A stretch of DNA of 64,000 nt from Anderseniella sp963698275 (GTDB taxonomy: Bacteria > Pseudomonadota > Alphaproteobacteria > Rhizobiales > Aestuariivirgaceae): assembly GCA_963698275.1 (NCBI GenBank), contig CAVOQE010000006.1, positions 620,001-684,000 of the forward strand, given 5' to 3'. Each line of letters begins with the position of its first letter. Position 1 is the stretch's first letter. Shown in pieces: positions 44,320-51,671 of this stretch. The translations under genes were made by a program, and so were the position numbers. The notes beneath the pieces were generated by a model. That model was not told the origin of the DNA and searched no databases. It worked only from the letters and a program-made list of their open reading frames with translations.

Positions 44320-44789
44320 TGAAAACTCATATCGCAGAACTGAACGTCGCCTATCCCAAGTACGACGTGAATGATCGCCGCTTTGCCGGTTTCGTCAACA
44401 ATCTTGAGCGCATCAACGCGCTCGCTGAACGCTCTCCCGGTTTTGTCTGGCGGCTCAAGGACGACACTGTCGGTAACGCAATGGAACTGGCAGTTGGTGA
44501 TGATCCTGCCCTGATCCCGAACCTGAGTGTCTGGGAAAGCGTGGAAGACCTGGAGCGGTTCACCTTCGGGACCGTTCATGCCCAGATCTACAAGCTGCGG
44601 GAGAACTGGTTCACGCCGATGCAGGAGCGCCATTTCGTCATGTGGCGCGTGCTGGTGGGGTATCAGCCGACGCTTGAAGAAGCCATGGCGAAACTCGTAC
44701 AGATCAATGCTGACGGACCGTCGGATGAAGTCTTCGGATGGGAAGCCATGACCAACCTCAAACTATGGATGGAGAAACGCTGTGCCTGA
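44319..44789 (+). CDS. DUF3291-family protein inside the paa operon
   Basis: The 156-residue protein starts MKTHIAELNVAYPKYDVN and has RINALAERSPGFVWRL, LSVWESVEDLERFTFGTVHA and YQPTLEEAMAKL. These match DUF3291, a dimeric alpha-beta barrel-like family related to monooxygenase-type folds. It overlaps paaA by 1 base and paaB by 8, so it is translationally coupled to both. paaABCDE operons usually go directly from paaA to paaB. Its role in phenylacetate breakdown is unknown. Confidence 0.8.
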   Translation: MKTHIAELNVAYPKYDVNDRRFAGFVNNLERINALAERSPGFVWRLKDDTVGNAMELAVGDDPALIPNLSVWESVEDLERFTFGTVHAQIYKLRENWFTPMQERHFVMWRVLVGYQPTLEEAMAKLVQINADGPSDEVFGWEAMTNLKLWMEKRCA

Positions 44790-45069
44790 ACCAATGACCC
44801 CCTTGTGGGAAGTGTTTATCCGGCCGCGCAACGGGCTGCATCACAAGCATGTCGGCTCGCTGCATGCCGCCGATGCCAGCCTTGCCATACAGTCGGCGCG
44901 CGATGTCTACACCAGGCGCGGCGAAGGCAATTCCATCTGGGTGGTGCCATCTGCCGAGATCGTGGCGTCGGACCCGTCATCGGGCAAGGAGATGTTTGAT
45001 CCTGCCGATGACAAGGTCTACCGCCACCCGACCTTCTATGACATTCCCGATGAAGTGGGGCACATGTGA
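44782..45069 (+). CDS. paaB: 1,2-phenylacetyl-CoA epoxidase subunit PaaB
   Basis: The 95-residue protein matches PaaB: LWEVFIRPRNGLHHKHVGSL, ASLAIQSARDVYTRRGEG, IWVVPSAEIVASDP. PaaB is a structural bridge of the epoxidase complex. It starts with GTG 44782 inside the end of the DUF3291 gene. Confidence 0.94.
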   Translation: MPEPMTPLWEVFIRPRNGLHHKHVGSLHAADASLAIQSARDVYTRRGEGNSIWVVPSAEIVASDPSSGKEMFDPADDKVYRHPTFYDIPDEVGHM

Positions 45070-45842
45070 TGACCGGGGTCGCAATCGTTCACTCACACCA
45101 GTTCGAGGCCGTGCTGCAACTGGCGGATGATCATCTGATCCTCGGACAGCGGGTCAGCGAATGGTGCGGCCACGCGCCGATGCTGGAAGAGGATCTGGGC
45201 CTTGCCAATATGGCGCTCGATCTGTTGGGCCAGTCACGCGCACTTTATGCCTATGCGGCTGAAATCGAGGATGCCGGGCGCAGTGAAGATGATCTCGCCT
45301 TCCTGCGACTTGAGCGCCAGTACCTGAACTGCCTGCTGGTTGAACGGCCCAATGGCGATTTCGCCCATTCCATTTTGCGCCAGTTGTACTTTGCCGCCTT
45401 CATGCATCCGTTCTGGCAATGGGTGTCGGCAAATTCAACCGACGAAACCTTGCGCGGTATTGCCGGCAAGGCGGAAAAGGAAATGGCCTATCACGTGCGC
45501 CATTGCGGCGAGTGGGTGGTACGGCTTGGCGATGGCACCGAGGAGAGTGCAGCACGCATCAAGGCGGCAGTAACCGCCCTGCATCACTATACCGACGAGC
45601 TGTTTCAGGGCTCTGCCGCCATGGCAGCGTGTGCCGAAGACGGCGTACTGCCTGACGTGGAAACCCTGCGCCCGGCCTGGACTGCGACCATCACCAACGT
45701 GTTTGCGCAAGGCCTGCTTGAGGTGCCGGATGTGGCCCACCCGCAAACCGGTGGCCGCATCGGTGAGCATGGCGAGGAAATGGGACATATACTGGCTGAA
45801 CTGCAGTACATGCAGCGCACCTACCCCAATCTGCAGTGGTAG
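45069..45842 (+). CDS. paaC: 1,2-phenylacetyl-CoA epoxidase subunit PaaC
   Basis: The 257-residue ferritin-like protein has ADDHLILGQRVSEWCGHAP and EEDLGLANMALDLLGQSRAL, typical of PaaC, the structural partner of PaaA that lacks a functional di-iron site. ATG 45069 is taken rather than GTG 45066. It overlaps the paaB stop. Confidence 0.94.
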   Translation: MTGVAIVHSHQFEAVLQLADDHLILGQRVSEWCGHAPMLEEDLGLANMALDLLGQSRALYAYAAEIEDAGRSEDDLAFLRLERQYLNCLLVERPNGDFAHSILRQLYFAAFMHPFWQWVSANSTDETLRGIAGKAEKEMAYHVRHCGEWVVRLGDGTEESAARIKAAVTALHHYTDELFQGSAAMAACAEDGVLPDVETLRPAWTATITNVFAQGLLEVPDVAHPQTGGRIGEHGEEMGHILAELQYMQRTYPNLQW

Positions 45843-45847
45843 CGCCC

Positions 45848-46351
45848 ATGGCCAGCCCTGCCACAACCGGAAACCTTGATGCAGCCCGCGCCTGGGCGGC
45901 AGCCGCCGCTGTGCCGGACCCGGAAGTGCCATGTGTGACCGTCGCTGATCTCGGCATCCTGCGCAATGTCGCTATCGAGGACGGTGTGGCCGTCGCCTAT
46001 GTGACGCCGACCTATTCCGGCTGTCCTGCCGTGCTGGCCATTGAACTGGCCATTGAAGCGGCCCTGCTGGGTGCGGGGTTTGAAGCGCGCATCGAACGGG
46101 TCATGACACCTGCCTGGACCACTGACTGGATCACGCCGGAGGGCTGCGAGAAACTGCGCGCCTACGGCATTGCCCCGCCGGTCAAGGGCAGCAATTCGAA
46201 AATGGCGCTGTTCGGCGAAACCGTCATCAACTGCCCGCGCTGCGGCAGTGCCGAAACACAAAAAATCTCCGAATTCGGCTCCACGGCCTGCAAGGCGCAT
46301 TACACCTGCAAGGCCTGTGCAGAGCCGTTTGATTATTTCAAGTGCATCTGA
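45848..46351 (+). CDS. paaD: Phenylacetate degradation protein PaaD (Fe-S assembly type)
   Basis: The 167-residue protein has a DUF59/MIP18 domain (VPCVTVADLGILRNVAIEDG, TYSGCPAVLAIE) and a C-terminal Zn/Fe-binding CPRCG...CKACAEPFDYFKCI ribbon. PaaD is thought to help mature the PaaE iron-sulfur centre. ATG 45848 is used; GTG 45836 upstream overlaps paaC and is less likely. Confidence 0.93.
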   Translation: MASPATTGNLDAARAWAAAAAVPDPEVPCVTVADLGILRNVAIEDGVAVAYVTPTYSGCPAVLAIELAIEAALLGAGFEARIERVMTPAWTTDWITPEGCEKLRAYGIAPPVKGSNSKMALFGETVINCPRCGSAETQKISEFGSTACKAHYTCKACAEPFDYFKCI

Positions 46352-46361
46352 GGATATGACG

Positions 46362-47432
46362 ATGGCTCATGATCAATTTCACGAACTGACGGTCTCCGGC
46401 GTCCGGCCGCAAACCGACAAGGCAACGGCCATCCGCTTTGATCTGCCGGATGCCCTGAAATCCGAGTTCACCTTCAAGCCCGGCCAGTATCTCACCGTGC
46501 GCGCCAATCTGGACGGCGAGGAAGTGCGCCGTTCCTATTCGATCTGCTGCCGGCCTGATGATGGCCTGGAAATCGGCGTCAAGCACCTCGAAGGCGGGGT
46601 GTTTTCAAGCTTTGCGCAAGGGTTGAAGACCGGCGACAGGATCGAGGTCATGGCGCCAAAGGGCCGTTTCGTGGCCGAGACCGGTGGCACCCATGACTAT
46701 CTGCTGGTCGCGGCAGGCTCCGGCATCACCCCGGTGCTGTCCATCATCAAGACCGTGCTGCGCGACGAGCCGGAAAGTACTGTCACACTGGTCTATGCCA
46801 ACCGCAACTTTGACAGCGTGATGTTCCGCGATGATCTCGACGCGCTGAAGGACACCTATCTGACCCGGCTTTCCCTGCTGCACGTGATCTCCGAGGAAGG
46901 ACAGGATGCCGACATCCTGTCCGGCCGTATTGATGCGGCAAGGCTTAACGACATGAAACAGCGCGGCCTGATTGACCCGGCGCGCTATGATGCGGTCTAT
47001 CTGTGCGGGCCCGCACCGATGATCAAGACTCTGCGCTCCGCACTGACGGACATGGGTGTAGCGTTCGACAAGATCAGGTTCGAGGTATTCACACCGACAC
47101 CGTACGGCAAGCCCGGCGGTGAACACGCACCGCCCAGACCCGACCTGACCGGTTCTGAAGTCGAAATCATTCTGGACGGGGCCCGCCGCAAACTGCGGGT
47201 TGACCCGTCTGCGGAGACGGTGCTCGGCGCCGCCAAGGCAGCCGGGCTGGAAATCCCGCATTCGTGCGCTGGCGGCATGTGCTGCACCTGCCGCTGCAAG
47301 GTCCTGAAAGGCTCTGCGACCATGGACCAGAACTGGTCGCTGCAACCTTGGGAACTTGAGGCCGGTTACATCCTCGCGTGCCAGGCACGGCCTGAAACCG
47401 AAAAGCTGGTGCTGGATTTCGACGCGACCTGA
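46362..47432 (+). CDS. paaE: Phenylacetyl-CoA epoxidase reductase PaaE
   Basis: The 356-residue protein has an FAD-binding RRSYSICC, an NAD domain with LLVAAGSGITPVLSI and a C-terminal 2Fe-2S ferredoxin domain with CAGGMCCTCRCKV. It passes electrons from NADPH to the epoxidase. ATG 46362 is favoured because GAGG lies at the right distance; ATG 46356 is an alternative. The paaK, paaG and paaZ genes are not in the window. Confidence 0.95.
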   Translation: MAHDQFHELTVSGVRPQTDKATAIRFDLPDALKSEFTFKPGQYLTVRANLDGEEVRRSYSICCRPDDGLEIGVKHLEGGVFSSFAQGLKTGDRIEVMAPKGRFVAETGGTHDYLLVAAGSGITPVLSIIKTVLRDEPESTVTLVYANRNFDSVMFRDDLDALKDTYLTRLSLLHVISEEGQDADILSGRIDAARLNDMKQRGLIDPARYDAVYLCGPAPMIKTLRSALTDMGVAFDKIRFEVFTPTPYGKPGGEHAPPRPDLTGSEVEIILDGARRKLRVDPSAETVLGAAKAAGLEIPHSCAGGMCCTCRCKVLKGSATMDQNWSLQPWELEAGYILACQARPETEKLVLDFDAT

Positions 47433-47554
47433 GCCGGATTTGCCGCCGGACACAAACACGTCTCATTCATGACAGACCATCGCCACCCACGTGGGGGGAG
47501 GCAAGCGACCACTTCTTTCACTGGCGCCAAAAGGTCGCGTTTGCGGAGGAAGTC

Positions 47555-48502
47555 ATGTTTAAACAGATCACACTTGGACTAGCGATGAGCTGCTGCCTGT
47601 CGGTTGCAGCGCTTGCGGAGGACTGCAAGCCGTCGAAATGGGGGGCGGACGATGAAATCGGCGCCGCCAATTACGTAACGCCGGAACGCACCATGGCGGC
47701 GGCCAAGCTGGTCAAGACGGGCGCCAGCCATCCGCTGGGCATCGTTGTCGACCCCGACATGCCGGCGTTCCCGCCGCGCTCCACCAAGCTTCAGGTGATT
47801 GCGCCGAACCAGATACAGGGCGCCGACAACTCCAAGGCGTTCGGTTATGACATGACCTATAATGACGACCTGGCCCAGTTGTGGTTCGGCACCGGCCCGC
47901 AGATTGACGGCCTTGGCCACCTGGGCGAAGGCAACGTCTACTACAACTGCAACAAGGCGGCAGATTTCGTCAAAATCACCGGCCTGACCAAGCTGAGCGT
48001 GGACAAGATCCCGCCCATGATTGCCCGTGGCGTGCTGATCGACATGGCGGAGCATTTCGGCGTCGAGGTCATGGAGGGCGGCCAGGCCATCACAACCGAT
48101 GACATCAAGGCCGCCATGGCCAAGCAGAATGTCACCATCAATGAAGGCGATGTAGTGCTGATCCACACCGGCTGGACCGACGGCAAGCTGGTCAGCGCGC
48201 CCAAGGAATGGGTGAGTACCGAACCCGGCCTCGACAATGGGGCAGCAAAGTATCTGGCGTCACTGAATCCGATGGCAGTCGGAGCCGATACCTGGGGGCT
48301 TGATGTCGTGCCGCCGGTCAAGGGTGAGAAAGTGTTTTACGGCCACGTCGAGTTGCTGAGAAACAATGGCATCTACATTCTGGAGACCATGAACACCGGA
48401 CGCCTGGCCAAGGAGAATGTCGGGGAATTCATGTTTGTTCTGGGACAGGCCCGCATCAAGGGCACGGTGCAGATGATCATCAACCCGGTGGCCATGTGGT
48501 GA
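47555..48502 (+). CDS. Cyclase-family (kynurenine formamidase-like) secreted hydrolase
   Basis: The 315-residue protein has a signal peptide ending near ALAED and the cyclase-family layout: DDEIGAANYVTPER at the front and VVLIHTGWTDG in the middle. The metal motif is unusual: WFGTGPQIDGLGHLG has Gln where members usually have His in GTHxDGLGH. That suggests altered metal binding or activity. The substrate is unknown. It is separated from paaE by about 120 bases containing a GC-rich dyad. Confidence 0.8.
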   Translation: MFKQITLGLAMSCCLSVAALAEDCKPSKWGADDEIGAANYVTPERTMAAAKLVKTGASHPLGIVVDPDMPAFPPRSTKLQVIAPNQIQGADNSKAFGYDMTYNDDLAQLWFGTGPQIDGLGHLGEGNVYYNCNKAADFVKITGLTKLSVDKIPPMIARGVLIDMAEHFGVEVMEGGQAITTDDIKAAMAKQNVTINEGDVVLIHTGWTDGKLVSAPKEWVSTEPGLDNGAAKYLASLNPMAVGADTWGLDVVPPVKGEKVFYGHVELLRNNGIYILETMNTGRLAKENVGEFMFVLGQARIKGTVQMIINPVAMW

Positions 48503-48510
48503 TCTGACCG

Positions 48511-48560
48511 AGGCTTCATCTCTGCTGCAGCGCGTAACGCACTGCAGCAGAGATGGCAGT
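48511..48560. repeat. Hairpin repeat copy 1, after the cyclase gene
   Basis: CATCTCTGCTGCAG (48517-48530) pairs exactly with CTGCAGCAGAGATG (48542-48555), a 14-bp stem. The flanks AGGCTTCATCTCTG and GCAGAGATGGCAG recur at 50489-50534. It may serve as a terminator of the cyclase gene, though there is no U-run. Confidence 0.65.
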
Positions 48561-48859
48561 TTGCTCAACCAATCGACGCGAAACCGGCCTCACCGGCCAT
48601 GTGAGGGCGTTACTCCGGACGCACGCAAGCACGTTACCGCGACACGGATCAGACCATTCAGAACATTGCCGGACGGGCATCGGACCTGCTAGGCTTTCGC
48701 CTGCTGGTGGTTAGCTACGGCAAGGGCCAGGAGAACGGGTATCACCATGACGCCTGCGAACCGGCAATGGTGACGGGCCAAAGCTGCTGTAAAAAAGTGA
48801 CCAATGCGAGGCCACTGCTCCTGTTCATCCAAATATATGGTTCGGAGTTCGATAGATGA
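48561..48859 (+). other. Coding-like stretch without a start, possible gene remnant
   Basis: A frame open from 48605 reads YRDTDQTIQNIAGRASDLLG and LLVVSYGKGQENGYHHDACE and ends in TGA at 48857-48859, overlapping the next gene as ATGA. There is no clear start codon or family. It may be the 3' end of a gene cut off when the module was inserted or rearranged. Confidence 0.35.
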
Positions 48860-49554
48860 GTGAAGTCCAGGTTTTTCACGACAATTTCAACAATGGAGAA
48901 GCGGATCAGTTCGAGAAAGAGAAATACCTGGTTATGAAGGGATTCCTGGACGACCCTTTACTGGGCACTGCCTATGCATACGCCCTAAGGAAGTCACAAA
49001 GTGGCACCATGGCGCCCGGGGATAGCCAGGTTCCCGGAACACCGAGTTGCTATGGTGACACTCTGATGGATACGCTCCTGGAGTTGTTTCGGCCACGGAT
49101 GGAGTTGTTGACCGGACTCAGACTTCATCCAACCTATTCCTACTTTCGCGTATACCAACATGGTGATGTGCTGGAAGCCCATAAGGATCGCAAGTCGTGT
49201 GAGATCAGCCTGACACTGACACTTGGATATGAGGCCTCGAAACCATGGCCGATTTTCTTTGAACTGGACGGTCATTCTGTGCCAGTGGAACTGTTGCCCG
49301 GAGACGCAATTGTTTATCGTGGCACGGAACTAAAACACTGGCGCGAGCGGTTCGAGGGGGTCAGGAGTGCAGGCGTCTTCCTGCATTATGTGGACCAGGA
49401 CGGGCCATTCTCTGACTGGAAGTACGACAAGCGCGAGGACCGGAAGCATGGCAAGCACAAGGCCCTTCGCTCCGGCATGCGACACACATTAAATTATGTG
49501 GATGGCAGTATCCGGCGCGCCTGGGCCTTGTTGAAAAAATTGTTGCTCAGGTGA
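48856..49554 (+). CDS. 2OG-Fe(II) oxygenase-like protein
   Basis: The 232-residue protein has a double-stranded beta-helix pattern. HKD near residues 109-111 gives the HxD metal pair, ELKHWRERF supplies a distal His near 161 and GVRS a 2-oxoglutarate-binding Arg near 170. It would be a hydroxylase of unknown substrate. It overlaps the next gene by a few bases, and context suggests glycan or cell-envelope modification. Confidence 0.7.
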   Translation: MSEVQVFHDNFNNGEADQFEKEKYLVMKGFLDDPLLGTAYAYALRKSQSGTMAPGDSQVPGTPSCYGDTLMDTLLELFRPRMELLTGLRLHPTYSYFRVYQHGDVLEAHKDRKSCEISLTLTLGYEASKPWPIFFELDGHSVPVELLPGDAIVYRGTELKHWRERFEGVRSAGVFLHYVDQDGPFSDWKYDKREDRKHGKHKALRSGMRHTLNYVDGSIRRAWALLKKLLLR

Positions 49555-49556
49555 CC

Positions 49557-50648
49557 ATGAACTGGAGTGACAAGAGGGTTCTGGTCACCGGAGGGGCGAG
49601 CTTTATTGGCAGCCACCTTGTTGAACGGTTGTTGCAAAAAGGCGCTGCCAACGTGCGAGTCGCGGATAACCTGTCCAGCGGCAAGCTGGAGAACCTGCTG
49701 GCTGTGCAAAACGATATCGATTTCCTGAAGGGCGATCTGCGTGACACAAGTGCAGCGCAAAATGCGACCAGGGGATGTGACGTGGTTTTTCATCTCGCCG
49801 CCGATCATGGCGGACGGGGCTATATAAGCAGCCATCCAGCCAGTTGCGCCGGCAACATGGCGCTGGACAACACCGTCTTCAGGGCCGCCGTCAATAACAA
49901 TGCAGAACGGATTCTGTTCGCCAGTTCCGCGTGCGTTTATCCCACCGATATCCAGACGGGCAAGGTACTGCTTCGCGAAGATTTTCAGTACGACCAGACC
50001 CAAATCAGCGCGAACCAGATCCTTGATCACACGGCAGCTCTGTTGTCACCGGGACAGCCGATTTATATAGCAACTGACGAGATCGACAGCGCCTTCCTGG
50101 ACATATTTCGGGAGCAATTCACTGTTGTAACCTTTGGTGGCCTGCCCGAGGAAATCGTGGACAATATCCCTGATCACTGGTGCGGGATTATTGAGACGCT
50201 GATCTGCGCTGCAGCACCAGGCCGATTTATCGGCACCCGCCTTTCCACCTTCAGTTCGCGCATTGCGACACTTCGCGGGCACCTGTCGCACACCAAGGGC
50301 AGTGACTGCGAGGCAATTGACTCAGAGCTGCATTACACCCAGCCGCCGCTTTATGGGAAAACAGGCGGAGGACTATTCGCGCGATACTGGAGAACAAGCG
50401 AGAAGCAGGTGGATCAATTGGGAGAAACAGGGATACCCTGGTGGCTCAGCAAAGATCCTATATGGGGGCGCGCCTATCAGGCTTGCAAGGCTTCATCTCT
50501 GCGCAGGGCAAAACGCTTTGTGGCAGAGATGGCAGCCAATTTGAGCATCGGACATGTAGGTAAATCCACTGCGCAAAATATGCACTTATCCAGATCTAGA
50601 TCGAGCCGGGTCCAGACCACGTTTCCTCGCGCGCAGCGGCATCGGTGA
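49557..50648 (+). CDS. Chimeric protein: NAD-dependent epimerase N-terminus fused to O-fucosyltransferase-like C-terminus
   Basis: Residues 1 to about 137 are an extended-SDR sugar epimerase: LVTGGASFIGSHLVERLL, VVFHLAADHGGRGY, FASSACVYPTDIQ. The YxxxK catalytic pair and the rest of the epimerase are absent. From about residue 139 (LLREDFQYDQTQI) the sequence becomes an O-fucosyltransferase-like C-terminus: QPIYIATDEIDSAFLDIF, WCGIIETLICAAAPGRFIG, TRLSTFSSRIATLRGH. The frame is continuous. The last 35 or so residues run over a hairpin repeat and into the 3' end of the LysR gene, so the natural stop may be lost. ATG 49557 is preferred over GTG 49551. Confidence 0.75.
   Translation: MNWSDKRVLVTGGASFIGSHLVERLLQKGAANVRVADNLSSGKLENLLAVQNDIDFLKGDLRDTSAAQNATRGCDVVFHLAADHGGRGYISSHPASCAGNMALDNTVFRAAVNNNAERILFASSACVYPTDIQTGKVLLREDFQYDQTQISANQILDHTAALLSPGQPIYIATDEIDSAFLDIFREQFTVVTFGGLPEEIVDNIPDHWCGIIETLICAAAPGRFIGTRLSTFSSRIATLRGHLSHTKGSDCEAIDSELHYTQPPLYGKTGGGLFARYWRTSEKQVDQLGETGIPWWLSKDPIWGRAYQACKASSLRRAKRFVAEMAANLSIGHVGKSTAQNMHLSRSRSSRVQTTFPRAQRHR
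50489..50534. repeat. Hairpin repeat copy 2, within the 3' end of the chimeric gene
   Basis: AGGCTTCATCTCTGC and GCAGAGATGGCAG flank a GC-rich loop, as at 48511-48560. The stem CATCTCTGC / GCAGAGATG is 9 bp. The two copies bracket the oxygenase and chimeric genes in the same orientation. Confidence 0.6.
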
Positions 50649-51546
50649 GCCAGCTTATGAAAGCACTCGCCTCTGCTCGCGTGGCTGCAGAAGGCGTCGT
50701 CACCAGATCGTAGCCAATATCTGTAATCACTTTTTTGGGAAACGGGCAAACGAGCAGGCCAGCCGCGATAGGCTCTCTCAAAATCGGCCAGCTCGCAAGA
50801 ACAACGCCCTGACCTGCGACGGCCGCTTGAACGGCAAGCCCGTAGTCGTTGAAGTGGAGGCCCTGGTCAGACGCGAGATGAGTGGCACCCACATGCGAAA
50901 ACCAGCTGTCCCAGGTAAACCAGCGCCTTGTCTCGCGGGCCCAGGCCAGTTGGGATATGTCCCAGTGGATCAAGGTGGTATTGGCCAGGTCGTCCAACTG
51001 TTCGAGCTTTGGAGGCCCGTTTGCAAGTGAGGGGCTGCAGGCTGGAAAGATCTGATCGTCGAACAATCGGTGTACGATGAGTGTCTTGTCCCGTTCCATT
51101 CCATAACGAATGGCAACATCGACGTCGCCCTGATGCAAATCCACGATGTGCTGGGACGAGTCGATCAGGACATTCACGTTGCCATGCCTGGTACGAAACT
51201 CCTCCAGCCTCGGCACCAGCCAGGCGGTAGCGAATGAGGATTCCACGGAGACGATCAGCTTGCTGGTCTGCTCCTGGCGCCGCATCTTCGCGACAGATGA
51301 GGAGATATGGCGCATGGCAAGAGCGAGGTCCGCCTGACCGGCGTGTCCTTCCTGGGTCAGCTCAAGGCCTCTGCCTTTGCGTTTCAGCAAGGGCCTTCCC
51401 AACGCAGCCTCGAGCTTGCCCACCAGCTGCTTTGTTGCAGCGGGTGTGACGTTCAGTTCTTCTGCAGCCTGCTGATAGCTCAAATGCCTGGAAACCGCCT
51501 CAAAGGCTCTTAATGCATGTAATGAGGGCAGCCAGTTTGATGTCAT
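50596..51546 (-). CDS. LysR-family regulator, GcvA-like
   Basis: The 316-residue protein starts MTSNWLPSLHALRAFEAVSR, with HTH QAAEELNVTPAATKQLVGKL, the GcvA-type N-terminus. It is divergent from the GcvT-like gene, and a perfect T-N11-A palindrome sits 4 bases upstream of its start. Control of that gene and of itself is the likely role. Its TAG stop lies in a CTAG within the end of the chimeric frame. Confidence 0.9.
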   Translation of the reverse strand: MTSNWLPSLHALRAFEAVSRHLSYQQAAEELNVTPAATKQLVGKLEAALGRPLLKRKGRGLELTQEGHAGQADLALAMRHISSSVAKMRRQEQTSKLIVSVESSFATAWLVPRLEEFRTRHGNVNVLIDSSQHIVDLHQGDVDVAIRYGMERDKTLIVHRLFDDQIFPACSPSLANGPPKLEQLDDLANTTLIHWDISQLAWARETRRWFTWDSWFSHVGATHLASDQGLHFNDYGLAVQAAVAGQGVVLASWPILREPIAAGLLVCPFPKKVITDIGYDLVTTPSAATRAEASAFISWLTDAAAREETWSGPGSI

Positions 51547-51550
51547 GAAG

Positions 51551-51563
51551 TAAGTTTAACTTA
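51551..51563. promoter_or_regulatory. LysR box between the GcvA-like and GcvT-like genes
   Basis: TAAGTTTAACTTA is a perfect 13-base palindrome with the T-N11-A spacing of LysR-type binding sites, placed in the 125-base divergent spacer next to the regulator start. Confidence 0.65.
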
Positions 51564-51671
51564 GTTTTGGCTCAGATCAAATCAATTCACCCGGCAGGCG
51601 TTTGGGTTTATCTTCCACTGCAGCAAGGCGCAAGCTGCGGCCTTGCGGACAGATCATTCAGGAGAAGCAGG

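Noticed and set aside
47482..47500. CCCACGTGGG dyad before the cyclase gene as an operator
   Set aside because: It is short, lies in GC-rich sequence and has no second supporting signal.
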